Positions 31,901-44,214 of a DNA stretch of 64,000 bases are shown here, piece by piece. The position numbers and the translations under genes are program-made. The stretch is from Arthrobotrys musiformis. Lineage: Eukaryota; Ascomycota; Orbiliomycetes; Orbiliales; Orbiliaceae. How positions within the stretch are numbered: position 1 is the stretch's first letter; every line of letters starts with the position of its first letter. The stretch lies in contig JAVHJL010000008.1 of the NCBI GenBank assembly GCA_036971715.1, forward strand, positions 744,001 through 808,000, read 5' to 3'. The notes below the pieces were generated by a model that saw nothing but the letters and a program-made list of their open reading frames with translations, had not been told where the DNA came from and ran no database searches.

Positions 31901-34900
31901 CCATAGTTTTGCATCCAGCCTTGCAAGCTTGCTTCAAGCTTTGAGAAACCTGTATACATCCAGATTTTCAGTTACACTAGTCAGCTATTGTCCAATTTCA
32001 AGGCAACGTTTGAGAACTTGCCGCTACTTTGCATTTCGGGGGTTGCATATTTGTTTACATGTTCTAGTTCTAAATAATTTTATCACCTACTACTTCTTCC
32101 GAGAGTATGGGAATACATCCTTGAACAGTATACGCATGCCATCAACTGTAACGACGTCCACGGGTAGATAGTAAATTCTCGAGAACTTTGTAGCCCCAGG
32201 TTAACTTCCAGGTATGTATCGTTCAGGATTTCAGAAACAATCGGAAGACTGTAAATAAGTACCCACGTCGATATACCTACAAGCTTCATCTACGAACGTA
32301 TCAATTCGGATGTATTTAATAATCGATAACATCGAAGATAAAGCTAGTAAGTAAACCGAGTTTTATGCAAACTCGAATTAGATATAAAATTTGCATAATA
32401 GATCTTTACAGCCGGGCCTCTGGACATTTACAAATCGTATCTCGACTGACAGAGCTCGGTAGTTACCAGGCCCCGTTGATCCCTAACTGCTATACATACT
32501 CTGTCGCTTGCTAAATTATACAATGTGCTAGTATAGTGGTACTTCGTAAAGCTGCTGCGATATAATGACTGCTCAACAGGTACAGAATTCATATATTGCG
32601 ATTAGACCACTTGTAGTAGTTAGTACTTGTAGAATTACTATTAATTTATCTGAAAGCTTTGCATCTATTTCAATACAGACTCCATTCGATCTATAAAACC
32701 GATAACTCATAACCGATATATTACCTCTCGAGTTCGGTTCTAACCTTCCAAGCTGGAGAAATTGATATATCGACACAGCTGCAGATAATATACATTATAC
32801 TGCTGGATTAAGCCAGGAAAGTGGAATACCTCGAAGGGGAACTATGAAGCCATGGTTGATACTAAAAACCGTCTAAGTTTTGCTAAAATTATAAATCTTG
32901 ATACCGAAGCAGTGATATCGATCCGGTTAACGAAGTAGATACTGTCGTTATATCGGAGCCCGGATAAATCTCCTGTACTACCGCTGACGGAAGTTATCCA
33001 AAGGCGGGCGGTGACACGGGCCTCGAAGCTCTAGACGTATGTACGTATACATATGTCCCCGATTCAGGTGGCTCATAGGGTTGAATTTAATTTTATAGGT
33101 TTCATCAATCTCTCGTCGTAGAATCTACTTTTATTCCATACGTGCATGTGTGTATATCTAGCTTAGGCGAGGTTAGAAGGGATAGGTGCTTCCCTCTTCC
33201 CTGGGACATTTCGAGGGCCGGTTTGATAACATCAAGACCGGGTTGAACAAGGACGTGCTCTGCGTCTAAACATCTTTATAGTACACACGAGAAGGCTTCT
33301 AAACCTAGGGGCCATCATTGCTATGAAATTGGGAAATATATTAATATGTTGATAGCGGTCTGATAAAGAAAGACATGTTATAGTAAAGTTATATACAGAC
33401 AGGATCTGTAGCCTGGATGCTAAAATACCACAGGACAAGCCGACATATGCATAGGTGGGAGAGGTAGTATCTAGCCACCGCGAGACCATATCTAGCTAAC
33501 TATAGCCGGACGTGCGTCCAGTATCCCTATCTATAGACTATTTCCCTAAGAGGATGCCACGCTCAGTCCAAATTATCAACCGAGCTAAACCTACTTGAGA
33601 AGTAGGTAGAGGTCGGGATAAGATGGACGAGGGGCTCTCCTCTTAATCCAGTGGGCGCGTAACGTTGTTACGTATTGTTGCCCATTCATTTATCTATCTA
33701 GTCCAGGGCCCGGGTGTGGTATGTACACCCCTCCTAAGTACCTAGGTAGTGTATATTCCGCCTTGAGGCAAGAGCCCCCCCAGCCAACCATTATTCTAGG
33801 GGTAAGGAACTCCGGAACATGAGTTCCGGATCCCTTCCCCTCGCGACACAATGGGCAACCGCCCCGATTCCCTAAGTGGGGACCTAACCCCCACCCGACC
33901 ATCCCATCTTGGAATGCGAACGTGTCCCACGCACAATATTTTTACGGGAGAGGGCATCTCCCTCCCCGTCTAGCCCGGAGGCCACCCACCATCTTTACCG
34001 AGAGCGGTGACATGCACCCGTCCCTCACCCCGTGTTGCCTTTCCTTAAGATATTCATTGGACGGGTTGTCCCTCATCTCGTCGCCGGACTCCCCAACCGC
34101 CCCCACGGGCTTCATCTTGTATGGATGATGATGCCACAGCGTTGGTCTTTCGTGATTTCGACAACGGTAATCTCGGAAGACACAAGGGGGTCGCGGTTTC
34201 CCCTAATAGTGTCTAAAGTCTTTCTCCGGCAGCTTGTATCTGCTGCCATCGTTCTTCGTTGAGGAGTCCGGCGACGGGGGCATCCGCTTTCTCGGATTGC
34301 CCGTTATTTCAGATAGGGCTATACCCGCCTTCGTTGGGTTGTTCATATTGCTTCTCTTTCTTTTAAGGGCATCCTCGTTAGAGGAGCCCGCTCTTGGATC
34401 TGGAGGAGTATTATTAGTTTATGAAGAGCGGGAGGAAAGGGGGAGGGAAATACAGGTACGTACGCATTTCGCGGTCTGAAAGCTCTAGACCGCTGCATGC
34501 CAATGGCATAGGCATCAATCACATGGTTCCGGGGCTGCCGTCCCTTTAATATATATATTAGCTAATGTCATTGCAAACAAACTTCAACAATGCATCTCCC
34601 CTCCAAATAAACTGAGTTATACATACCAGGACCAAAGCCACATCACCAAGACTTCATCTTTCTCCTTTACAAAAGGACGGTAGCGGTTATAAGGGTATCC
34701 ACGAGGCAGAGATCGTTCTCTCGTGCCATTGGATGTTGCTGGCGGGGGTTTCTAAAGTAGTGGTGCCAAAAGAGGCCCAACTGTCTTTCTTCGAGGCTGC
34801 AGTCTATTCCCTTCCTCCAACTGGAGCAAGGGAAGACGCAGGCCTCGGAGCGAAGTTGTAGGCCTTGAGGAGGGTGGATTGCCATACCTCGAAAAGAGGT

Positions 34901-36227
34901 AGGCACAGAGACGATGGTGGAGATGGAGATGGAAAGGGAGGTGAAGATGGAGGTGAAGATGGAAATGGAGGTGGAGGTGGAGATGGAGATGGAGATGGAG
35001 ATGGAGATGAGAAGGTGTGGAGGGTGAAAGATGGCCTTAAATAGTCGAGTGGGAAATGCCGAGGGAAAAAAAAAAGAGAGGGACGTCGACGCTGAGGCGG
35101 ACTTGGGCGGGGCAGGTCCATGCCCTAACATAATAATGGACATCCAATAGGAACCCCTCGCCCTCACCGATATGAGGCTTCACGAATTGCACGGTCGTGA
35201 TATCAAAAGATATCAAGACAGAAACTACGCACACCCGGGCGTCTCACACTCCACCGGGACAGAAGGCACTGCGGAAAACTATTTTGTATTACATGACCAA
35301 TGAGCAATAATACCGCAGGAAGGTCGTATACGATATTAGCACGGGTACACCCCGATCCCGGAGTCTAGACGGACATAGTAGCTACCTCCGAGACTCTATC
35401 GCCCTCGAGCCCCTGGTACGATGTATCTTTCGACTGTACGGAATCAACCTGACTACGACAATTATATGTGAAAACCACTCTCGACTCTCCATTCATAAGC
35501 CTATAGCCTAATCAGTTGTAAAAAAATAAATTTCAAATTATAATTCAAGACAGCATTTAGTTTACGAGATAATCGCTACGTATATTTTACCCAGATATCA
35601 ACATCAATATTTCTGCGTTTCACTTGTTGCATTTACAATACCGCCAAAACGACCACCAAGCCAAACTATGATATAAAATGATATTGATCATATTGAACAG
35701 TGAGCTCCAGGCACTCAGAGGAGAACTTAAACAAGGAAAGAAAAGGATAACTCATATGTACGTGCGTCCACTATATCCAAATAATATTAACTCTGACAAG
35801 GGGAGATCCAAAAAAAATGGAAAAGGAAAAAGTGTTGGAGGAGATAATGCAAAAAACACTCAAAGGATATATGGTATTCAAAAGTCCAAAAAGAATACTA
35901 CAAACCAATCGCCGCTTGAATGAACACAATAGAATGATCCAAAGGAATGGAGGGAAATGTAAAATGGTGGTCGGAAGACCAGAGATGTCCCTGTGTCCCC
36001 GATAGAAAGAAACTTTTGAAGGAAGAAAAGACAAAAAAACCAAGGTATCGATACCGAGTCGCGAATTGTGAGCCAGGCCCTATACAAATTACCATTTGCC
36101 TCTTCTGGGCCACGTATAACTGGATATGAAGGGAAGGAGAGAAGCCACCCTTCAAACTAAGTCAAAAAAATTACGAGCCTCTGTACACGGCGCACATATC
36201 CTTATCCATCACCACCAAGCGACAACA
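28990..36227. other. Gene-poor, low-complexity tract
   Basis: About 7.2 kb without a convincing gene. 31721-31830 is nearly pure A/T with a run of T. 32-33.5 kb is AT-rich. 33.7-34.5 kb is GC-richer, with short hairpins such as CCGGAACATGAGTTCCGG near 33811-33828. 34911-35018 is a GGAGAT-type repeat. Short frames (for example 30287-30511) lack features. The mosaic of base composition suggests old, decayed repeats, but no terminal repeats or transposase or reverse transcriptase motifs are visible. Confidence 0.5.
34911..35018. repeat. GGAGAT-type hexanucleotide repeat tract
   Basis: An imperfect purine tract built from GGAGAT and GGAGGT units, ending in five clean GGAGAT copies. On the minus strand it is TC-rich and lies directly after the CGACTATTTAAGG element at 35035-35047, so it may be the leader of a minus-strand transcript. 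A possible short minus-strand reading frame ends at 34667 but is not supported by any domain. Confidence 0.7.
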
Positions 36228-37484
36228 CTAGGCAGCTCCATCCCGAATGGCTCCATCTCTCGCCAATTTGTCCGCCATTTCGTTTCCTACAACCCCTTTA
36301 TGCCCATTGACCCATTCGAACTTCGTCTTTGCCCCTCCTTGCGTTATCCGCTCCTCGATAAGGTTCAGGATCTCTTCGATGATATCCTGGTTTTCCACTG
36401 GTTTCCCAGCAGCGGTTTGCCAGCCATTGGACCGCCATTTTTGGAACCATTCGGTCACACACTGGATCGCATATTTGCTGTCAGTAAAGATGAGGATCTC
36501 TCGATGCTTGGGCGCAATCTCGATGGCGCGAAGGATAGCTGAAAGCTCAGCTCGGTTATTGGTGGCTCGCGAGTCGTTCAGTGGTTCGGAAACGTTTCTG
36601 TAAGATAAACCCCCTATTAGCTTTTACATGAAAATATAGAAGTGACCGGATCGTCGAACTTACCTCTTATCCCCCGGTCCGAACCAGATACCCACACCGG
36701 CTCTGGCGCTGGCGCTACCGTTCATGAGCGAGCTTCCATCCGTATAGATCTTAAGTACAGCGGTTTTCTTCGGCACTAGAACGTTCCGCATCAACTTAGG
36801 CGACGAGCGCTTGACGACATTCCCCGAATTCTCGATTTCCACCTCTTCCAAAATATTATCATCCAAGATCTCAGTTTGTTCCTTACCGGCATCATCGAGC
36901 AGACCAGCCTCCCTGAGATCCGCATTAAGGTCCTCGTTATCGTCGAGAATACTCTCAATAGCTGTGCTGCTTCTCCTGCTACCAGCCGTTCCAGCGCCAG
37001 ACATCTTGCGACGCGTATTTCTGAGATCGTCGTCCTCCCTCGTGTCACCTCCAGCCGCCGCTGCAGCGGCGGCGGCGGCATTGGCAGCGCTCACACTCTC
37101 GGCGAGGCCGCTATGCTCCCCGACGCCCCTGACAAAAGCCTCGGCCTCCTCTCTCGTTGAGAATTGCCTGAACTTCGGGTTCTTCACGCCAACCACATGT
37201 TTTTGGCATTCCTCCCAGCTCGTATAGACACCGGGTATGCCACCGCTCCTGACACCGTAAAACTTAGGGACATAGGAAGGGCTATTAGGATCGTTGCTCG
37301 GGTCCTTTCCGGAGAGGTACTGTTCCGCTTCCGCCTGTGTGGTGAACGATTTGAACTCAGCTTTCTTGAAGCCGGTAACCTGCGCGAGGCAGTCTTGGTA
37401 GGTTTTGTAGATACCGGGTGTGAAACCGGTACGGACGGCATAGAACTTGGTAGTCTCGGAGGCTGGGCGCTTTCGTTTGAGCAT
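36228..37484 (-). CDS. RNH1: Ribonuclease H1 with two hybrid-binding domains
   Basis: Two minus-strand exons (37484-36664, 36597-36228; intron 66 bp) join to 396 residues. RNase H1 cleaves the RNA strand of RNA-DNA hybrids such as R-loops and primers. Hybrid-binding domains lie at residues 13-57 (KFYAVRTGFTPGIYKTYQDC) and 74-118 (KFYGVRSGGIPGVYTSWEEC), the tandem arrangement known in yeast RNH1. A polyalanine and acidic linker follows. The catalytic domain runs from about 240 to the end, with the DEDD metal ligands visible as Asp249 (IYTDGSS), Glu291 (NNRAELSAI), Asp313 (FTDSKYAI) and Asp383 (NEMADKLA), plus the flap-side His373 (NGHKG). All expected residues are present. The first ATG is at 37484; the frame stays open upstream to a GTG at 37565 without another ATG. 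Confidence 0.93.
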
Positions 37485-38518
37485 TTCAGCCAGGGCTACG
37501 TTGTAGAGACGGATAAGTTGGAGGAGGGGTTTTTGACGCGGGATGGTAGGCGGACGGTGATCCACTAAAAAATCTCAGTGGACGAGAGAAGGCTATCGGA
37601 GAAACGAAGAATAAAAAAAACTAGGAGAGGAAAACGGCGCGCGGGACGGACGAAGGTCAAGAAGCACCCCAATAGAGCGATCAAGACTATGATATAATCC
37701 GAGGAGGTGCGGGTAGACGGTCGAAGCAATGCGGTGTCGGAGCTACGAAGAGGTCGGATTAGTGGTTGGTGCTCATCGCAAGGCTGCCAAAAAAGGTGCA
37801 CGCCTCACCTTGTTTGAAGATGGGACGACGGACAAATAATAAAGGGCAGCGTAAGATCCTTTCAATTGCTGGATATCGACTGGTTTGGAGGTCCGGAATG
37901 GGTCGCGTCCAGGAGGAAGTGAACAATGCGAGTCGAGGCCAATGGTGAGGTTTGTGGCACGGAGGAGATGGGGGAGAGGTTAGTTGGGGGCAAGGAAGAG
38001 AGGAGGGAGGGAGAGGAGGCCGGCAGGAGGAGACTGCCGCTGCCACCAAAAACAACACATTATTTGCTATCAGGCTATTTACGTGCGGAAGCCTCGAAAG
38101 GCTCACTTGCTTCAGTCGGATTCATTCATTCAGGCAAGATATCTAGATCTATAGGACGGTATATATATTATGTACAGTGGAACGGAGGAAGAACAGGGAA
38201 AAAACGCTTCATCGGGAACAAAAAGGCAAGCGGGAAGGCGTAGGGAAGGACGAAATCCGTGTATCCAACCACCTCTATCATGCGTCAACATGGCAGTGAC
38301 AGGAGACTCTTTCAAGTGGAAACTGCGGCGGCGGCAATAATAAATATATCCCAGGCACATACACACATAAGTATGTCTAAATCATTTCCCGGTCGCATTA
38401 TCATTCATATCAAAATGAGTCCCTCTATATGGGGCAGGACTTCAATCTAGACGGTTTTGGTAAAAGCAGGGCAAGAACATAACAAGATATCAGAAAAGTC
38501 TGCCATGTAGCCACGCTT
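37485..38518. promoter_or_regulatory. Intergenic region upstream of RNase H1 gene
   Basis: Promoter and 5' leader of the RNase H1 gene and 3' flank of the desaturase gene. Purine-rich sequence occurs at 37960-38035. No gene is seen. Confidence 0.4.
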
Positions 38519-40031
38519 TTACTCGTCGGCTCCAATAATGATCTCCTTCTTCAGATCCTCGTCCTTGCGTGGCGCCACACCGAGTCCGTTCCTGTTCCTG
38601 AAGAACAGAACGCCACTCCCCTCAGCGCCAACTGGCTCCTCAACGAAGTGGCACCATCTGGCCGAATGCCACAAAGCAGCAAGGAAACCCCAGCTGCCAC
38701 CTTCGGTGTTGGAACGGTAGTGCTCGCCCATGACGACCTTGAGGGCCTCGGTAGCCTCATCAGCGTTGTAGAACGGGATAGAGGAAACGTAGTGGTGAGC
38801 AACGTGGGTTTCGATGATGCCGTGGAGAAGATGACGACCAATGAAACCAAATTCACGGTCAATAGTGGCAGCAGCACCACGGGTGAAGTTCCAGGCAGAT
38901 TGGTCGTAGTGAGGAAGGGTAGGGTCGGTGTGCTGGAGGTAGGTGATGGCAACTAATTTCCAGTTAAAAATAACAGTTAGTTCCTTACTTCTCAATCCAG
39001 ATTGTTTTCTTGTTTGAAAGGATATATAACTTACCCAACCAGTGGTTAACCCAGAGATATGGGATACCGTACCAGACCAAAACGTTGTAAGCACCCCACT
39101 TCTGGCAGGCAGCGTACAAAATGAAACCCATGATAGCCAAGCCCAAGTCGCTCAACAAGATCAGGTTGTGGTGCTTGAACTCATAGAGAGGAGAGGCAGG
39201 GTTGAAGTGGTTAACACCAGTGAACCAACCGTTCCTCTTGCCCTTGCCCTTGCCCTCGGATTGCCTTTCATGGAAATTATGGCCGGTGACGTTGGTGATC
39301 AAGTACAATGGCCATCCGACAAGCTGTTGGCCGATCATATGGCCAGCAGTGTAGATTGGAGTTTCTTCCATCAATTCACTGACCTTAGCGCCAAACTTAA
39401 GGGCATATTCGGCTCGTGTGCGTGGAACGAAGACCATGTCACGCTGCATGTGGCCGGTAGCCTTGTGGTGCTTGTGATGGGAAATCTGCCACGAGAAATA
39501 TGGGACCATGAGGGAAGAGTGAAGGATCCAGCCGACAGTGTTGTTAAGGAGCTTGGAGTCCGAGAAGGCACCATGACCGCACTCGTGAGCCATGACCCAC
39601 AAACCCGTTCCGAAGAGACCTTGAAGGACAGAGTAAACTGCCCAGGCAACAGCTCGACCGTAGACATTGGGGATGGCCGGGATGATGTAGTTGTTGAAGG
39701 CAATGAATGTGACAGTCAAATAAACCATATCGCGGAAAACATATGACAAGGACTTCAAAGCACTACGCTTGAAGCAGTGCTTTGGAATAGCATCATAGAT
39801 GTCCTTGATAGTATAGTCTGGAATCTTGAATTCCTGGCCATATGTATTGATGAGCTTAGGATGGCTAGCACCCTTGACATCAAGATCGCTGAGGGACGTA
39901 TTGGAGGAATGAGGGGATGGGTTGAAAGACGGAGATTCAGACGGAGAGACCGAGTTCGAGGTCGAATTGGCAGCCTTCTCCGAGGTGTTGGTGGCCCGCT
40001 TAACGGCCGCTGGTCGAGCTGTCACCGGCAT
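38519..40031 (-). CDS. Delta-12 fatty acid desaturase (oleate to linoleate)
   Basis: Two minus-strand exons (40031-39035, 38952-38519; intron 82 bp) join to 476 residues. Family members are endoplasmic-reticulum membrane di-iron enzymes that add a double bond at carbon 12 of oleoyl lipids, using electrons from cytochrome b5. The first ~55 residues are Ser/Thr/Ala-rich and disordered. The three histidine boxes are present: HECGH at 149-153, HHKHH at 185-189, and HVAHH at 382-386. Hydrophobic segments flank them in the usual order. The VNHW segment spans the exon junction (HW then LVAITYLQHTDPTLPHYD). A short basic insertion (GKGKGKRNGW) interrupts the loop before the fourth hydrophobic region. 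The delta-12 rather than delta-15 assignment is by general resemblance to fungal FAD2-type proteins. Confidence 0.92.
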
Positions 40032-43000
40032 CTTTTCTGATATTCAACTCTTGACTGAGGTTATATCTATCTCAACGTTCTCCGGTGTTTCTGTGTTGTG
40101 CGTTCAAGCTACAACAGGCCTGCCAAAACAGCTATTCGCCCTAACTGATCAATAGGAAAAAAGAAAAACCCGTTAGACCATTGATCTAGAAAAAAGACAC
40201 CACGATAAAGTTCAGTGATATCGAATGGACTTACCAAAAATTTTAAGGGCGGTCGACCAGATGGGTTTGCTGATGGGAGGGAGAAAGAGAAGGAAGAAGA
40301 GGAAGAAGAGCGGCGGAAGGGAAAGAAAGAGCTGGGCAGGTTAAGAAAAGGAACGCAGATGTGGGACCCGTTTGAAATTCTCCTCAACAAAATTCAGCCA
40401 AGCAGACGACTCCAAAGCTTCTGCAGCACCTATAACAAGTATAACTGTGAACAGCGGCGTCAAAAAAAAGTAGACAACCTCCTGGGATCGGGGCTGTCTT
40501 TGTCTCGTCGACCGTGGCCTGACTATCGACTGAACTTCGTAAAAGACTGTTTTTTCTTTCTTTCTTTCTCCAGGTTTTGCGGGAGCGTGGAGGGTTTTAT
40601 ACGCCCTCCCGGTCAAATTATCGTTATTTGGTCTTATCAATTGTCAATTGCCAACATCTCAGTGGATCAACCTCAAACAACAGCTATCCCTATTTCATGA
40701 TCGATGCATTGTTGATAGCTTTCACAAGACATCAGTCTCGGTGGTCCCGACCCTCGACGGCAAAATTAACATGCATGGCGTTGAAATTTCTTAAAAAAAA
40801 CCAAGTTGCAAGTCTTGTCACAAGCCTGGGGAGAGCAGGGAGACCTGGCAGCTCAAGCGAATGGCAAAAGCCATGGCCATGCTTCAGACTTCTCTCGATC
40901 CTACACACAGGTATGTATTGTCTGTCTATGGATTACACCTGGCAAGCCTACCGTACCGACAGCCAACCAGCTTATAATGCGAATGCGAAAATAGAAGAGA
41001 GCGAGAAGAAAGAAGAAAAAATGCGTGCATGGGGGTCGAAAACAGTACATCCACCACGCATATTCTCACGCACATATACTACACTCGCTGGGCTATCGAA
41101 TATTGAAAAGTCTCAAATGCAAAAGTCAAAACTGCTTGCAACCGACCAGCCAAGCCTTCCATTGGCCCGCAAGTCCAGCCGAACTTCAAAGGCTGAAGGC
41201 TAAAGGTTGTTTTACAACTAACTCTCTCTTCCTGCATCATCATGAGAATTGCTTCCCCCCATTCGGATTCATACAACGAGGGGCAGCAATAGTGGTGTTT
41301 TGTAGTTGTTGTATGTTGTCCAAGTATTGCTATGCACGATGCCTTACCTCAGCTGCTCAGCTCAGCCGTCTCCCCAAATTTCTCCGCATTTTCGCGATCA
41401 AATGGAGAAGTTGCGTTAGGGTTCCCAGAAGAAAAAAAAGCTTGAACTACTGGCAATTATCGATATGACCCGCCCATTATCGATATCAGATGGAAAACTT
41501 TTGCCCAAAAAACCCTCATTGTTCGATATCGGCTCCCCAAAACTAGCATGTGAAAGGGGACCACCCCTAGCTATGGATCAAGCTCGACGGACCAATAATA
41601 TACCTTGCCGTCGTCATGCAGGGTCGCCTAGATCTTTCCTCGATTAGTTAGCGTCGGCGGCCAAATGCACTTTTTTTTATATTTGCGTTGAGCCTTCATA
41701 CTTTTCGTTTTTTTTTTGTTGGGGATAAAAATGATATTTTCCGGAAGGCTGTCCAGTTGAGGTAGAAAATCCCAGACAAACGAGCTCGAGGCCCACGTCA
41801 ATGAATTGGCTTTGTCGCACGAATCATTTCCCATTGCATGCTGCAGTCGATTGCGTGCAGCTATTATGCGGTAGCCGTGGTGGTGGAGCTTGGTATGCCA
41901 CCAGCAGGAAGTATCTGGACCGTGCATAGCCAAATATCTTCCGAGATCTACTTCGACACCCAGCTGTCAGATCTTGTTTGGTCACAGCGCAGTTCAACTG
42001 TGCTAAGCTGTCGGGCGTGATTTAGCATCGTGAGAAACGACTCAATATACCTCTCCTACCACACCACTAAATGATTGGAATGTGCATTGTATTTAGGGGC
42101 GTATATATCGGCCGCGCTGATTCGCGAGTCAGGTCACACCCTGCATTCCTTGAGCGCGGGACGGCACCCCCTCGAGTTCGGCTGCCCCACTTACTCTTTA
42201 CCAGCGGCAGAGAGCATGCTCGTGTCTATCTACAGATTCCAGATACAGGTTATCGGAGCCGTTTTGCATATATTGCTACCACGAGTTTAAGCCTTTGTTT
42301 TTCTCCATTAGTAGTTTTAAAGGCAGGCGCTGTCGTCCTATTTAAGAATCCGTATATGCCAAAATACCAAAACAGTCTTTGCAAGGTCAAGCATATGACA
42401 ACAGTGTGAAAAAGGGCCTGTATTATGATACCAAGCTACCATTAGCCTAGGCTTGAAGGCCACAAAGAAGGAATTTAATGCCTACGTGCCCATCGAGTAT
42501 AGAAACGGTGCAATACCCCTTTCAACAAGCCACCTCTTCCCTCTAACGTAGCCGACAGCATTCCACGAGACCTCTATTCTGGCTTTATATATTTCTCCGT
42601 TAGACCACTCCGGCCACCTCGCCGCCACCACGGCTGTGCCGTCGCCCCAGCCCCTCAGCTCGTCGGGGCGGTACTAGAAGCTTCAAAGCTACAACGGGAA
42701 ATATATCACCCCTTCCAGTCGTAAGATCGACGGTTGACGAACTCCTCCATGGATCTGTCGCTGGAATTCGAAGCCGAGGCTCCTCCCACAAAACCGCCTC
42801 CATACCTATCATAGCACCAGACCTATAGAAAAAATCTGCACCGAAAGGCCTCGCCAAAACCTCAGCTCCGTGATGAAGTCCTTTCTCAAAGGTTCAGGTC
42901 ACATTTCAATAGGTCCAGGCAGTAAATGACGTAAATTCATGACTGAGGATGGCCCCGAGAACCGAGTTTTCCAGTAGTGGTGGCGAACGATGTCCGAATT

Positions 43001-44214
43001 ACTCTCCTCTCGTGGCTTCCAGGTGGAACGTATTTATACCACAGCCCCTGGTGGTGGTATCTATTCGAATCGACTGTATTATAATTACGAGCTCAGACCA
43101 CATCTTGTGCATCGATATCGATACGGCACCTGTTGCATTTTGAAAGCTCATTTGCGTTGTGCAACCCCAAGCAACGCAAGCTCGACCTTTGTCCAACCTT
43201 CAAAGCCTCTCGCCAATCTTATATTCATTCCGATAGCCCGATATTCCACCTCTTTCCAGGGCAAAATCAGATATTTCGGAGATTACGAAGGCATAGTTAA
43301 TATAGAAGAGATGTAAGTTAAAGCAGCCTTCCCCAACGGCCAATTTACCCACTCTCGCTCCATAGTAATATCGAAACCGTTGAATGGAACGTGCCATGGA
43401 TGGACATATAATTATGTTTGCCCTCCACTTTTCTGCAATTTCAACGAGGTGCACGACAGCAAAGTCTTGTCCCTCGGCATCTTTCTGACTGACTAAGCCA
43501 GCCCTGCCCTGGGCGCCCTCGAAATCCCCCACGCTAACCAACAGCATTTAGTGTCTCTGCACGAAAGCGGGCTCTCCATCATCCGATCTGTTCATTGCTG
43601 ACCGGTTTCCTTGTTTCGATCCCATCAAAACAGAGAGCAGAAAGTGGCATGTGCTTTTAATTAAAACAAAAAAAAAAAAAAAACCTAGACAGTGTATGTT
43701 GCAAACGATACGGAGCACATACGACATCGAGACAATTGTGGAGTCCACGTCAACGGAGCTTTTTTTCCCTTTCCCATACACGGCAGACCCGTTTCGCGGA
43801 TTCAGCCGGAGATACTATATCATCATATCAGCCTTCAGTAACTTTCACAGGACTATAAACATCCCCTCCTTCCTTTTTTCCATTCTGCATCCCTCGACGT
43901 CGTCTCTTTCCTCTGTTCAGCTCACCTCACCGATCCGTCTACATCCCATTCTCGTTGGAGCCTCACTCGATCCGGATAAACTACCCCTTTTCTACTAGTA
44001 AACAAGGCCCCTGTAGCACCTTTCTTCAGCCGTGACAAGACTGTAAACAGCCTGCGTTGTTGTGTTGGCCGTGACGTTGAATTGACGACTTCAACTTCAA
44101 CTTCCACTTCCACTCCCTTCCGGGCCGTCTGCTTCCTTTGTATATTCTATATTCCATATTCCATTCTACCAGGGTAGTAAATCTGGGTCGCCGGCTCTCG
44201 AGAGAAACCTCACG
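40032..44214. promoter_or_regulatory. Divergent intergenic region, 4.2 kb
   Basis: It separates the divergently transcribed desaturase and hotdog-protein genes and should hold both promoters. Purine-rich sequence (40275-40335) lies in the probable leader of the desaturase gene. CTTCAACTTC-type repeats (44088-44117) lie in the leader of the hotdog gene. Several frames of 100-200 codons in between (for example 40577-41203) show no domain and are judged chance. A run of 19 A occurs near 43667-43683. Confidence 0.45.

Noticed and set aside
36247..37568. Long plus-strand frames opposite RNase H1
   Set aside because: Antisense shadows of a gene whose catalytic residues are all present on the minus strand.
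42990..43316. 108-codon plus-strand frame
   Set aside because: Has an ATG and is Tyr/Arg-rich, but no domain, no partner exon and no related copy could be shown.
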